Assembly (NCBI RefSeq): GCF_900091515.1
Contig: NZ_LT607410.1
Coordinates: forward strand, 2,914,001-2,978,000
Direction: 5' to 3'
Source: Micromonospora purpureochromogenes
Lineage (GTDB): Bacteria > Actinomycetota > Actinomycetes > Mycobacteriales > Micromonosporaceae
Length of the DNA stretch: 64,000 nt
In this document: positions 16,834-25,902 of the stretch, one piece after another
Numbering within the stretch: the stretch's first letter is position 1
Layout: each line of letters starts with the position of its first letter
The notes under the pieces: model-generated
Databases searched by the model: none
Seen by the model: only the letters and a program-made list of their open reading frames with translations
Told to the model about the DNA's origin: nothing
Program-made: the position numbers and the translations under genes

Positions 16834-17280
16834 CTCGACCTCCCCGTCGTGCGGTGGCGCGGGCGGCTCCGCACCACTGTCGCCCATCGTCTTCCCGGAG
16901 CTTCCCAGGGCAAACGGCCTCAGCCGGCGTCCGGACCGCCGGCGCCGGTTGGGTTGTCCGGGCTGCGGGTGATGACGTATTCGGCTGCCAGGCGCGCGGC
17001 GCCTGCTTGCGCTCGTCCTGCTCATCCGTGGGCGGGCTGATCAGAGACGTCGCGCCCGCTGGCTCGGTCAACCGCTCTCACACGTGATGCGGCGGGGTGC
17101 GGCCATGCCACATTGGCGGAGGCAGGACAGGATCTGTCAGCGCCGTCGCGCGCGACCGACCGTCGCCTCGGCGCCTGGGCGGTGGCGTCGACTCCGCGGT
17201 GTGTCGGAGGGTGCCGGGACGGTCACTCCGGCACAATCGCAGGCGTTGGGTGAACGAAGGCCGTTCCATGGAGGTGCCTG
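16834..17280. other. Intergenic stretch without supported genes
   Basis: No frame in these 447 bases combines a ribosome site, a recognisable protein and coding-type third positions. It probably contains divergent promoters for the small Rho-N-like gene and the exported protein, but I could not pick them out. Confidence 0.4.
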
Positions 17281-18249
17281 TTGTTGCGGTGTCCAGGCCG
17301 GCTGGCTCGGTGGACGCTGCGTGGCGCTCTCCTGATCGGAGGCGTCGTCGCTCTTTGGGGCTTTCACGAGGCGGTTGCGGATGACGCTGCTCTGGCCGCC
17401 GGGCCCGCGGCGTCCTGCACCCTCGGCAACCTGCTCAGCGCCGGCGGAACCCTCCTCGGCGGCTCCCTGGAGTGTGCGCCCTCATCGCCCACCGGCGCCC
17501 CGATGGAAAGCCGCTCAGACCGCGTCGGCAGTGAGATACCGCTACCGGGGCGAATGCCGGCGGATGAGCGGTCGGCGGGTGTGCAGATTGCAGTAGGCCA
17601 GGTGGTGGACCCGACGGCAGCCGCCGAGGCCGAAACGGTCGTCGAGAAAGGCACCTCGGCGACGCGTCCAGTGGGCCTGGCGTCGCCAGTCGTGGAAGAG
17701 TCCGCCGGGGCAGGCCTGCTGGAACCGGTCGGCACTGTCGTCAGGGCAGTGACCGAGCCGATTGTTGACGTTCTACCGCCCGCTCTGGCGCCGGTGCTCG
17801 ACCTGATCCAGCCGATCATCCGCTCACCCGCCGCACCGTCGACGCCTCCCGCCGGCCCCGCCGTCGACACGCCGGCGTCGACGGATGAGGCGCCGCCGGT
17901 CGCGACGCCCACCACGATCGTCCGGCCCGTACCGCCGATGGTCGCGGTCCAGCAGCCAGCCCCGGAGCCGGCGCGGACGTCCGTGACAGCAAGCCTTGAC
18001 CCGCGGTCGCCGAAGGCGGTCGGGACGAGTCACGTGCAGTGGGCAGGCGACCTGGTCCACACCCTCGGGTTGACTCAGGGCGCTCCCGCCAACGCCGCCG
18101 GCCACGGCTCCGCTGCCGCCGGGACAGGAATCCCGGCTGACGCTTCGCCGCGCTCCTGGGCCCCGGCCCTGCAGCCTGCCGGCGGTTACGTGATCGGATG
18201 CGAGAAGCTCGCGAGCCGCTCCGGTCAACCGGACATCAGGCCCGCCTGA
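17281..18249 (+). CDS. Exported Ala/Pro-rich hypothetical protein
   Basis: TTG 17281 begins a 322-residue protein; GGAGGTG lies nearby upstream. The N-terminus is basic then hydrophobic (RWTLRGALLIGGVVALWGF), a signal peptide or anchor. The first mature region holds CTLGNLLSAGG and SLECAPS, a Cys pair. The rest is low-complexity Pro/Ala/Val/Thr sequence, including a run of PVGTVVRAVTEPIVDVLPP type that recalls actinobacterial secreted spacer proteins. No known domain. It is probably a cell-surface or secreted protein. Confidence 0.6.
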   Translation: MLRCPGRLARWTLRGALLIGGVVALWGFHEAVADDAALAAGPAASCTLGNLLSAGGTLLGGSLECAPSSPTGAPMESRSDRVGSEIPLPGRMPADERSAGVQIAVGQVVDPTAAAEAETVVEKGTSATRPVGLASPVVEESAGAGLLEPVGTVVRAVTEPIVDVLPPALAPVLDLIQPIIRSPAAPSTPPAGPAVDTPASTDEAPPVATPTTIVRPVPPMVAVQQPAPEPARTSVTASLDPRSPKAVGTSHVQWAGDLVHTLGLTQGAPANAAGHGSAAAGTGIPADASPRSWAPALQPAGGYVIGCEKLASRSGQPDIRPA

Positions 18250-18406
18250 GCAACCCCGGCCACCCTCGCCCGGGGCGGGACAGCCGCGACCACCATTCCC
18301 CCCACAGGCACCGTCATCAACGCTGCCCCGTGGGGTCCGGTCCCGCCTACACGGCCCTGCCGAACCGCTTCTGCCCGTACCGCTCCTGGCTTCATCGGCA
18401 CGGTTC

Positions 18407-19507
18407 GTGAAGAAGAAGCCGCCTCTGCTTCCGGACGTCATGACGTCCCAGAACTCTGCGCAGCCGGCGACAACGCCATCGCTGAGCAGCCGCATCTGCT
18501 ATCCGGAGAACCGTGTGATCAACAAGCTGCCCGTCTGCCGCGCCCATTGGCACGACATCCCCCACATCGTCGATCTTGTTGTCGGCCCCTTCGCCGACAG
18601 CGCGATCGGCGCATGGCTCGTACCCGACGAACACCGCCGACGGGACATTCTCAGCGCCGTCGTCCGCGTCTGGACCGAACACGCTCTGCTGTTCGGCGAG
18701 GCCTGTCTCCTGCAGGACAATTCCGCCGTCGCCGTGTGGCTGCACCGCTACGGTCCCCTCTCCCCGCCAACCGCGTACGGCGAGCGGCTCGCCGTCGCCT
18801 CCGGCGAATACGTGGACCGCTTCCTGCACCTCGACGACGTTCTGCACACGCACCGACCCCGCGGCCCGCACAACCACCTGGCGTTCTTCACCGTCGCACC
18901 AAAGCCGTACCGGGTCCGGCGTGCCAGCACCCTGCTCGCCACCAGCAACGCTCGGATGGGCCAGGCGCTGCTGCCCACCTACACAGAGGTGACAACCCTC
19001 GCCGACCGAGACCTGTACGCACGGCACGGCTACGTCCCCCTCGAACCCTTCACTCTCCCGGACGGCAGCACGACCTACCCCATGTGGCGCACTCCAAGGC
19101 AGCGTCGGCCCCGCGACCGTTCATCCACCCCACCCAACCGCCCAAACCAGCCCGTCCCCGCCCTGAAGAACCTGCCGATCCGGCTCATCCTCGACACATC
19201 CGCCATCCTCGCGTTCACCGAGGGCTCGACCGCCGTGGGCGAGGCGATCGCCAAGGTCGCCGACGAGGGGTGCCTCTTCGGGCTACCCGTGATGTGCCTG
19301 GCCGAGGCAGCCCGATCAGTCACCGACACCGACCGGCTCGACCTCCTGGTCAACCACCCGGCCGCGGCGGTGCTGACCGTTGACCCGCTTCAGTGGAAAA
19401 CCCTCGCCGCCACCCACCGCGCGGTCGGCCGGCTCGACACCGCGGGCGCACTACTCGCGGCAGCGGGCAACGACTGCAAGGTTCTGACCGATCAGCCCGG
19501 GCAGTAA
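18407..19507 (+). CDS. GNAT-like acetyltransferase fused to a PIN-like domain
   Basis: 366 residues. Residues ~40-225 resemble a GNAT fold (HIVDLVVGPFADSAIGAWLV; HLAFFTVAP; DLYARHGYVPLEPF), but the acetyl-CoA loop RxxGxG/A is degenerate (YRVRRAS). Residues ~258-366 resemble a PIN ribonuclease domain starting LILDTSAILAFTEGS, with CLAEAAR supplying the second acidic site and a late VLTD. Free-standing PIN proteins of this type occur in actinobacteria as VapC-like proteins. The linker is Pro/Arg-rich. ATG start choice is uncertain, and an internal Met at residue 12 is possible. No antitoxin gene is visible. Confidence 0.7.
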   Translation: MKKKPPLLPDVMTSQNSAQPATTPSLSSRICYPENRVINKLPVCRAHWHDIPHIVDLVVGPFADSAIGAWLVPDEHRRRDILSAVVRVWTEHALLFGEACLLQDNSAVAVWLHRYGPLSPPTAYGERLAVASGEYVDRFLHLDDVLHTHRPRGPHNHLAFFTVAPKPYRVRRASTLLATSNARMGQALLPTYTEVTTLADRDLYARHGYVPLEPFTLPDGSTTYPMWRTPRQRRPRDRSSTPPNRPNQPVPALKNLPIRLILDTSAILAFTEGSTAVGEAIAKVADEGCLFGLPVMCLAEAARSVTDTDRLDLLVNHPAAAVLTVDPLQWKTLAATHRAVGRLDTAGALLAAAGNDCKVLTDQPGQ

Positions 19508-19625
19508 CGGGACCGACCTGGGCAGGCGAACCATCAGCTCGACGAGTGGCAGGGTTGTCTGTTCGCCTGACCACGCGGCTGCCGTCAGATGCGTCCAGCG
19601 CGCTGTCGGCTGGGGCCAGGGTTGG

Positions 19626-19832
19626 CTATCGAGCCAGGACGACCACGATCGTGGCGAGGCTTCCGATCACCAGGGCGGTGACGCCCAACACCACATACGG
19701 AAGCCAGTTGTTCGGCCGCTGGGGTGGCTGCTGCCGGGGACGGGTTGGCTGGCTCCGCCAGGCAGGCGCCGGCCGGCTGTTGTTGACCGGCCAGCGAGAC
19801 GGTGGGGTGCGGGTGGTCGATTCGACGATCAC
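19626..19832 (-). CDS. Small Pro-rich protein with C-terminal membrane helix
   Basis: GTG 19832 has GGAGG four bases upstream, giving 68 residues: a Pro/Arg-rich N-terminal half (PTRPRQQPPQRPNNW) followed by one C-terminal membrane helix (YVVLGVTALVIGSLATIVVV) and Leu-Ala-Arg. The tail-anchored shape is clear but the function is unknown. A longer frame reaching to 20087 lacks a ribosome site. Confidence 0.5.
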   Translation of the reverse strand: MIVESTTRTPPSRWPVNNSRPAPAWRSQPTRPRQQPPQRPNNWLPYVVLGVTALVIGSLATIVVVLAR

Positions 19833-20122
19833 GGGGCCTCCGGCAACGTCAGGGGATGCAGTTGCGGATGGAACATGGGGAGGGCAGGACGAGACCACAG
19901 GGAGGTCTGGGACAACGGTCCCGCCCGGCCGAAGAGATGGCGTTGCAGCAGGACCATCTCCTAGGGACAGCGCCTGTTTGTCACCCGCCGTTACAGCTAT
20001 GAGGTGGTGAGGCACGCTGTCGCGGCTGGAGGTGGGCACCCGCCATGCGCAAGCAGACCTGTACAAGACAACTGCAGCATCCAGCACTCATTCGGGCGAA
20101 GGGAGCACGGGTAAGCGTCAGC

Positions 20123-20620
20123 TCAGGCCCGCACGGCGTCCATGGCCTTCTTCAGCGCAGCGGGTGCAGTCGGCTTCCGGGGGGCCTTCTTCATCAGTTC
20201 GGCCAGTTGCGCGCCGAGGCTCTGCAACTGTTGAGCGGGGACACCCTCGCGTACCTTCGGGAACCACTCCTTTTCTTCTTCCTCGATGTGGTGTGTAACG
20301 GCCTCGATGAGGACCATGGTCTTCGCTTCGAAGTGCTCATCGTCAGGGCTCATCATGGCGAGTTCGAAGCCCAGAACGTCCGCGACATGGTGCTCTTCGT
20401 ACGATTCCAGTATCGCTTCGTCGAGGTCCGGCAGGAGCCGGCGGGTTTCCGGGTACATGCACTCGTTCTCGATGTAGGTGTGCATGGTCAAAGCCTCGAG
20501 AATCTGTTTGACCAGCTGGCCCTTCCTGTTCGCGTCCGCGCCCGCCTGCTGGAATTCCTTGAACAGCCCGCGTATCTTGCGATGATCCTCGATGAGCAGA
20601 TCGATAGCGTCGGTGGCCAT
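20123..20620 (-). CDS. Hemerythrin HHE-domain protein
   Basis: ATG 20620 follows GGGAG and yields 165 residues. The His/Glu ligands of a di-iron four-helix bundle are visible in order: IEDHRKIRG, MHTYIENECMYP, EEHHVADV and VTHHIEEEEKEWFP. The C-terminus is Lys/Pro/Ala-rich (KKAPRKPTAPAAL). HHE proteins bind oxygen, nitric oxide or iron and often serve redox stress sensing. No regulator or partner is adjacent. Confidence 0.9.
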   Translation of the reverse strand: MATDAIDLLIEDHRKIRGLFKEFQQAGADANRKGQLVKQILEALTMHTYIENECMYPETRRLLPDLDEAILESYEEHHVADVLGFELAMMSPDDEHFEAKTMVLIEAVTHHIEEEEKEWFPKVREGVPAQQLQSLGAQLAELMKKAPRKPTAPAALKKAMDAVRA

Positions 20621-20702
20621 GAGTCTCCCTCGAATGCTTTGTGTGGCACCTCCGAGCCTAGGCCAGTCCAAACCCGTCACGCCGAGAAATGCCCCTCCCC
20701 AG

Positions 20703-21040
20703 TCAGCGACCGGTGGCCTCTGTGGCACAACCTTCCCAGGTCCACTGGGCTGGGTGGGTTACGGCCGCCTCGGCGTCGCGGATCAGTCGCAGGATCTGGC
20801 GCACAGCAGAACGTGCCCGGCCGTCCATGGTGGGACCGACGAGGACAACTGGCCCCAGAAGCTGCGGTGAGTGCCAGGCGAGGTCAACCACGACTTGGCA
20901 GCCGGGCGAGTTGGCCACCGACGGTGCCCCGGAGCGGCCCGTGGCGACCAAGCCAGTCGGCGAGCGCCTCGGACCGGCCGCGCATGTCGAGCGCACGCAC
21001 ACCACCTCGGGTGCCCCCGGCGGGCCGAGTGTTGCCGCAT
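20703..21040 (-). pseudogene. Degraded alpha/beta hydrolase
   Basis: Pieces of one hydrolase appear in successive minus-strand frames: APEVVCVR, then MRGRSEALADWLGR, then APSVANSPGCQVVVDLAWHS and LLGPVVLVGPTMDGRARS. The usual HGxG oxyanion segment is deleted, the nucleophile region NSAGC has become NSPGC, at least two frame changes are needed, and the C-terminal third with Asp and His is absent. This is a clear relic, lying between the hemerythrin gene and an SDR gene. Confidence 0.65.
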
Positions 21041-21088
21041 GCATCCGGGTGCCGGCCGCCGCTGTCAGCTGAGAAGGGTTCCCGCTGC

Positions 21089-22060
21089 TCATCGCCGCCA
21101 TCGGCGGGCACCCGCCACAGCGGCCGTCGTAAGGAGGGCGGCCGTGACCAGGCGTCGCGTCGCCGTACGCCGGCGACCGCCCCAGCCGCCGTCGACCGAA
21201 CCGGGGCCCGGCGCGGGTGAGAAAACATTGCCGGAGGTCGCCGGGGCCGGCTCGTCGCGCGACAGATGCGCCTTGTCGACCTGCCGGGCCAGCATGCGTT
21301 CCATCAGCCCGGGCGTCAGCCTCGATTGCATCACCATCATCCGCCCTGCCGGCCCGACGATGACCTCTCGTCGTGGGCTGCGGACCAGGTTGACGATGGT
21401 ACGGGCAACGCGCTCCGGCGCGTACACCGGCGGCATCGCGACCGCCTTGCGACCGGTGTAGTTGGCCCCGTGCTGGAACAGCGGGGTGTCGATGGTCGCC
21501 GGTAGGACGGCGCAGACGTGCACCCCGCGCGGCCCGGTCAGCCGCAGCTCCTGTCGAAGGCTGGCGCTCAGCGCCCGGATCGCGAACTTGGCCATGACGT
21601 ACGCGTGGGTGTATGGCTGTGACACCACCCCGACGATGGACGAGACGTTCACCAACACGCCCTGGCCCTGCTCACGCAGGTACGGCAGCGCGGTGCGTGC
21701 CCCGTGCACGTATCCCATGACGTTCACGTCCAGCACCCGCCGGATGTCCTGCAGCGGCGTCTCCTCGAAAGGGCCGAAGACGGTAACCGCGGCGTTGTTG
21801 ACCCACACGTCGATGCGGCCGAACCGCTCCGCCGCCCGCCGGCCCAGCGCTTCCACCGCGGCCGGATCCGTGACGTCGGTCGGTACGACCAACGCCCGAG
21901 CGCCGCGCTGCGCGCACTCAGCGGCGACCTCCGCCAGGGCCTCCTCGCGCCGCGCGGCAAGCACCACCGCCGCGCCCTTGTCGGCGAAGGCCAGGGCGGT
22001 GGCCCGTCCGATCCCGCTCGAAGCTCCAGTGATCACGACGACCGCGTCCCGGACCCGCAT
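21089..22060 (-). CDS. SDR-family oxidoreductase with C-terminal hydrophobic tail
   Basis: ATG 22060 lies five bases after GAGGGGG, giving 323 residues. The classical SDR pattern is complete: VITGASSGIGRA, NNAAV, VNVSSIVG and YVMAK as the catalytic Tyr-Lys. Beyond the ~245-residue core is an extension ending in an Ala-rich helix and Arg cluster (RRLVTAALLTTAAVAGARRW) that may anchor it to the membrane. The substrate is unknown. Confidence 0.85.
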   Translation of the reverse strand: MRVRDAVVVITGASSGIGRATALAFADKGAAVVLAARREEALAEVAAECAQRGARALVVPTDVTDPAAVEALGRRAAERFGRIDVWVNNAAVTVFGPFEETPLQDIRRVLDVNVMGYVHGARTALPYLREQGQGVLVNVSSIVGVVSQPYTHAYVMAKFAIRALSASLRQELRLTGPRGVHVCAVLPATIDTPLFQHGANYTGRKAVAMPPVYAPERVARTIVNLVRSPRREVIVGPAGRMMVMQSRLTPGLMERMLARQVDKAHLSRDEPAPATSGNVFSPAPGPGSVDGGWGGRRRTATRRLVTAALLTTAAVAGARRWRR

Positions 22061-22180
22061 GACAACCCCCTCATGTCCCAACCCTGACGGTAGGACATAG
22101 GCCCTCAAGCCCGGGCGAAACGGCCGCAGGTGTGACTCGAAGAGTAGGGAGTAGCGGCACGAGTGTGAGCGCGAACCTTC

Positions 22181-22867
22181 CTACTTCTCGTGCTGTCGGC
22201 GCACCATCTCCGTGATCCAGATGGGCGCGAACGGAGACGTGCAGCCCGGGGAGGTCGGGTAGTCCTTGAGCACCTCCAGGCGCTCGCCGATGTCGATTGC
22301 GCGGGCGCGGTGCTCGGCGTGCTCGATCCCGATCTGAGCCAGGCAGTGGTTCATCGCCCACTGCAGGCGATCCGGGGCGTCTTTCATCTCCGCCTCGATG
22401 ACGTCGAGCAGTCCTGCGAGGTCGAGGCCCTCGGGCTTCTTCGCCACGCGTTCGGTGGTCAGCGCCCAGCCGGCACTCGCGACCACTGGATCCGGATCGG
22501 CGGACCAGGCCAGGCGCAGCTCTTCGGCGTGCGGGTTCCTCTTCACCACGTAGTTCACGAGCCAGTCGTGCACCTTGGATGTGCGCGCCTCGCGCAACAT
22601 GACGTCCAACTCGTCACGCTCGAACGCCTTCGGGCGGCAGATCAGGATCGCCAGCAGTCTCGCCGCGGTGTCATCCGTCTTCCAGAGCTGGCACGCGAGT
22701 TCCTGCTGCGTCTTCAGCCGCTTCGCGAGCGCGCGCAGCTTGCTGAGGTGCACACCATGATCGTCACCATGTTTTTCGTTCACCTCGCGTGTCTTCGGGT
22801 CCTCGAGCGCGGCCAGCTCGGCCATCACCTCGGCCACCGTCGCCTCGCTCGGCGTCGTCTCGCCCAC
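22181..22867 (-). CDS. DNA alkylation repair protein (AlkD-like)
   Basis: 228 residues of all-helical HEAT-like repeats, matching the AlkD-type DNA glycosylase fold: HLSKLRALAKRLKTQQELACQLW near the N-terminus, then DELDVMLREARTSKVHDWLVNYV and LQWAMNHCLAQIGI. AlkD proteins excise bulky cationic alkylpurines without base flipping. The ATG start fits family size. Monocistronic, with no ada/alkA partner. Confidence 0.8.
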   Translation of the reverse strand: MGETTPSEATVAEVMAELAALEDPKTREVNEKHGDDHGVHLSKLRALAKRLKTQQELACQLWKTDDTAARLLAILICRPKAFERDELDVMLREARTSKVHDWLVNYVVKRNPHAEELRLAWSADPDPVVASAGWALTTERVAKKPEGLDLAGLLDVIEAEMKDAPDRLQWAMNHCLAQIGIEHAEHRARAIDIGERLEVLKDYPTSPGCTSPFAPIWITEMVRRQHEK

Positions 22868-22978
22868 CTCGACCTCCTGTCCATCACGTGCGCGAGGCAG
22901 CCTACGGCGGAAGGCGGCCTCCTGTCGTACACGCCGGTTCGGCGACAGCCACCGACAGGAAGTCGTGGGGTTGGTGGG

Positions 22979-23080
22979 TCAGGCCGCTTGTGCGGGTTGT
23001 TGTTCCAACTCAATAGGCGTGAGCTTGCCGAGGCGTCGTTGCCGGCGGCGATGATGGTAGGTCCGTTCGATCCAGGTCAC
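22979..23080 (-). mobile_element. IS3-family transposase tail
   Basis: About 33 codons encode VTWIERTYHHRRRQRRLGKL then TPIELE, the conserved C-terminal block of IS3-group DDE transposases, ending in TGA at 22979. No catalytic region or complete inverted repeats remain. It is a relic between the AlkD-like gene and an SDR gene. Confidence 0.65.
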
Positions 23081-23129
23081 GGCATGTCGGCCTGAGCCCG
23101 GCGGCCGACCGCGGGGGTGGGCGGGCTGG

Positions 23130-24587
23130 TCACCAGGCGCAGGGCGCGTAGTCCTTCAGGAAGCAGCCGTACAGGTCTTCGCCCTGTTCGCCGCGGACGA
23201 TCGGGTCGTAGACCCGGGCCGCGCCGTCGACCAGGTCCAGCGGGGCGTGGAAGCCGGCGTCCGCCAGCCGCATCTTCGTCGGGTGGGGCCGCTCGTCGGT
23301 GATCCAGCCGGTGTCGACGCTGGTCATGAGGATGCCGTCGGCCAGCATTTCCTGGGCGCTGGTCCGGGTCAGCATGTTCAGCGCGGCCTTGGCCATGTTG
23401 GTGTGCGGGTGCCCCGGCCCCTTGTAGCCGCGGGCGAACTGGCCCTCCATCGCTGACACGTTCACCACGTACTTGCGGCGGGCGGTCGCTGCGGCCATCG
23501 CCGGTCGCAGCCGACTGACCAGCACGAACGGCGCGGTCACGTTGCACAGCTGCACTTCGAGCAGTTCGACCGGGTTGACCTCGTGCACCCGCTGCACCCA
23601 GCTGTTGACGGGATCGAGGTCCGGCACCAGACCGCCGGCGTCGATGGCGGTGGCTGCCGCGATCCGTTCCGGCGAGGCGGAGCCGCTGGTCAGCGCCAGC
23701 GCGGTGAGCGCGTGCGGGGTGATCGCCGGCTGCGGCAGGGCGGTCAGGCTGCCCGCCGGGTCGCTCCGGCCGGCCGGTTTGGCGAACGTGATCATCTCCG
23801 GCAGCGGGCCGTCCGGCAGGGCCGCCGCCTCCGCGGCGACGAGCTGCGCGTACGCCCCGGCCGTGCGGCGGACGGTCTGCGCCGCGTTGTTGATCAGGAT
23901 GTCGAGGGGTCCCTGGCCACTGACCGAGTCAGCGAGGGCGATCACCTGGGCGGGGTCGCGCAGATCGATCCCGACGATCCGCAGGCGGTGCAGCCACTCC
24001 GCGCTGTCGGGCATCGCGGCGAATCGGCGAACCGCGTCGTGCGGAAACCGCGTGGTCACCGTGGTGTGCGCGCCGTCGCGCAGCAGCCGCAGCGCGATGT
24101 ACATGCCGATCTTCGCCCGGCCGCCGGTGAGCAGCGCGCGTCGGCCGGTCAGATCCGTGCGGACGTTCCGGCGCTCCCGGTTGAGCGCCGCGCAGGGCGG
24201 GCAGAGCTGATGATAGAAGGCGTCCACCTCGCGGTAGCGCTGCTTGCAGACGTAGCAGCCACGCGGATTGTGCAGGAAGCCGGCCGTGGTACCGACGGTG
24301 GGGGAGGCGAGCGGGATGCCCTGGGTCTCGTCGTCGATCCGGCCAGGGGCGCCGGTGGCGGTGGCCGCCGTCACCGCGCGGTCGGCCGCCGCGATGGCAT
24401 CCCGCCGTTCCTCGCGTCGCCGCTGCTTGATCACCTTGTAGAGCTTCGCGGTGGCCCGTTGCACCCGCACCACGTCGGGGTGATCGGGAGGCAGGTCCTC
24501 CAAGGCCTCAAAGACGCTGAGACAGGTCTCCAGCCGGCCACGGTCAATGCCGTCTTGACCGTTTTCCGTAATGTTGTCCGCCGTCAT
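23130..24587 (-). CDS. SDR-like oxidoreductase with N-terminal Cys4 motif
   Basis: 485 residues. Residues ~1-100 are helical and charged, and ~110-135 contain CYVCKQRYREVDAFYHQLCPPC, a CxxC...CxxC site that likely binds zinc. An SDR core follows: LLTGGRAKIGMYIALRLLRDG (NAD(P) loop), DILINNAAQTVRR and VNVSAMEGQFARG. At the usual YxxxK site the sequence is HTNMAK, so Tyr is replaced by Thr. The C-terminus ends in a conserved-looking LYGCFLKDYAPCAW. The reaction is unknown, and the missing Tyr questions classical catalysis. Confidence 0.75.
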   Translation of the reverse strand: MTADNITENGQDGIDRGRLETCLSVFEALEDLPPDHPDVVRVQRATAKLYKVIKQRRREERRDAIAAADRAVTAATATGAPGRIDDETQGIPLASPTVGTTAGFLHNPRGCYVCKQRYREVDAFYHQLCPPCAALNRERRNVRTDLTGRRALLTGGRAKIGMYIALRLLRDGAHTTVTTRFPHDAVRRFAAMPDSAEWLHRLRIVGIDLRDPAQVIALADSVSGQGPLDILINNAAQTVRRTAGAYAQLVAAEAAALPDGPLPEMITFAKPAGRSDPAGSLTALPQPAITPHALTALALTSGSASPERIAAATAIDAGGLVPDLDPVNSWVQRVHEVNPVELLEVQLCNVTAPFVLVSRLRPAMAAATARRKYVVNVSAMEGQFARGYKGPGHPHTNMAKAALNMLTRTSAQEMLADGILMTSVDTGWITDERPHPTKMRLADAGFHAPLDLVDGAARVYDPIVRGEQGEDLYGCFLKDYAPCAW

Positions 24588-24844
24588 GCCGCCGCTGTCT
24601 CATCCCGTTCCCGCGCCGGATCTACCCGGCCCGCCCCAAGTCCGACCCGGAACTGTACGCACCGCACGGCCTTTGGCGCATCCCGCGTCGGCTCATCCGC
24701 CCAAGACCGTCGACGCCGACCTCGTTCGGGTCTACCGAAACTTTGCATCTCCAGCCACGCCGAACTCGAGGCGATCATGGGCAGCTCAGCCGCGCCGCCA
24801 CCGGAGTCGATTCCAACATCTGACGGTGTGCGCTGAGATCCACT

Positions 24845-25195
24845 TCAGCGCGCACCGTTTTGCGTTTCAGGGCGGTAGGTGAGCCCGAGGCCGAGTTGCC
24901 GGTGGACCTCGGACTTGTCGGCCGGGTCGGCGTCGCGGAGCACGGTAGTGATGTCGCCAAGCGCCTGCACCAGGTCTTTGATCTCGGCTCGGCTCATCCG
25001 GCGCGGGCTGTTGCCCGACTGCGCGAGAAGATCGGCTTCAGCGCGAGCGCGTTCGGCCTGGGTCTGAAAGATCCAGTCGGTTACCACTGCGGGGCCCGCT
25101 CCAGCATCCAGGGCGGCGCGGCAGCGCTCCAGCTTGGCGTCGCACTCGGTGATGATGGCCTGAGCCGCCGTGGCGAGCGCGGGCGGTTGGTTCAG
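24845..25195 (-). pseudogene. C-terminal fragment of a large serine recombinase
   Basis: An open minus-strand stretch encodes a coiled-coil-rich segment (AIITECDAKLERCRAALDAG) and the conserved end MSRAEIKDLVQALGDITTVL followed by DADPADKSEVHRQLGLGLTY, typical of actinobacterial site-specific serine integrases. The catalytic domain and zinc ribbon are missing. The upstream end runs into unrelated sequence near 25200. A second recombinase piece lies at 30440-30625 in the same orientation. Confidence 0.7.
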
Positions 25196-25337
25196 CGGTG
25201 GGCACCGGCCATCGCGGTGACGCCCTGTTCGATGCGGTGGCCGATGAAGGCGAAGGCCAGCCAGGTGTCGAGCGAGTCCGTGAGGAATTCCTCTCCGGCC
25301 AAGCCCGCTACGATGGCGCGGTCCTGGACAGTGCCGC

Positions 25338-25709
25338 TCAGCGGGCCCTTTTCGTCGCCCGCTTGCGGGGTGGCGTCAACAGGTCGGCTATCGCCGTGAT
25401 CGCGGACGGCACCAGGCGGTAGTACGCCCAGACGCCGCGCTTTTCGCGCTCGAGCAGGCCGGCCTCGGTGAGGATCCGAAGGTGGTGACTCACGGTCGGC
25501 TGGGAGAGACCAAGCGGCGCGGTGAGGTCACTCACGGACGCCTCGCCCTCCGGAGCGGACTGGATCAGACTGAGCAGTCGCAGCCGGGCCGGATCGGCAA
25601 ATGCCTTCAGCACTCGCGCGAGCCGCTCGGCATCAGCGCGCTTGATCGGCTCGCCCACAAGCGGCGAGATAGCAGGCAGAGCAGATTTCACAGGTCGCAC
25701 GCCGTTCAT
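25338..25709 (-). CDS. ArsR-family transcriptional regulator
   Basis: ATG 25709 gives 123 residues with a winged helix: LARVLKAFADPARLRLLSLI, then VSDLTAPLGLSQPTVSHHLR as recognition helix and REKRGVWAYYRL as wing. The alpha-3 ELCVCDL metal site is SVSDL here, so the classical CxC arsenic/cadmium ligands are absent. The tail is basic (PPRKRATKRAR). A longer start at 25760 is possible. No obvious target operon is adjacent. Confidence 0.82.
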   Translation of the reverse strand: MNGVRPVKSALPAISPLVGEPIKRADAERLARVLKAFADPARLRLLSLIQSAPEGEASVSDLTAPLGLSQPTVSHHLRILTEAGLLEREKRGVWAYYRLVPSAITAIADLLTPPRKRATKRAR

Positions 25710-25902
25710 CGTTGCACCAACACCGTCGGTAGGCCGGTTGAACCAGGACTGAGTCACCATCGGTTTGCGGGCAGGGAACTGTGTTTACCTGTCCCGGGCG
25801 GTGTCAGCGGCCGGATGAGCGAGTGTCGGCCCCCCCGGCCCGACGGGTGACCGGCGGACGGGCAGCTGAATTGAACGGGTTCCATTCGGCGAGAGTTTGC
25901 GG

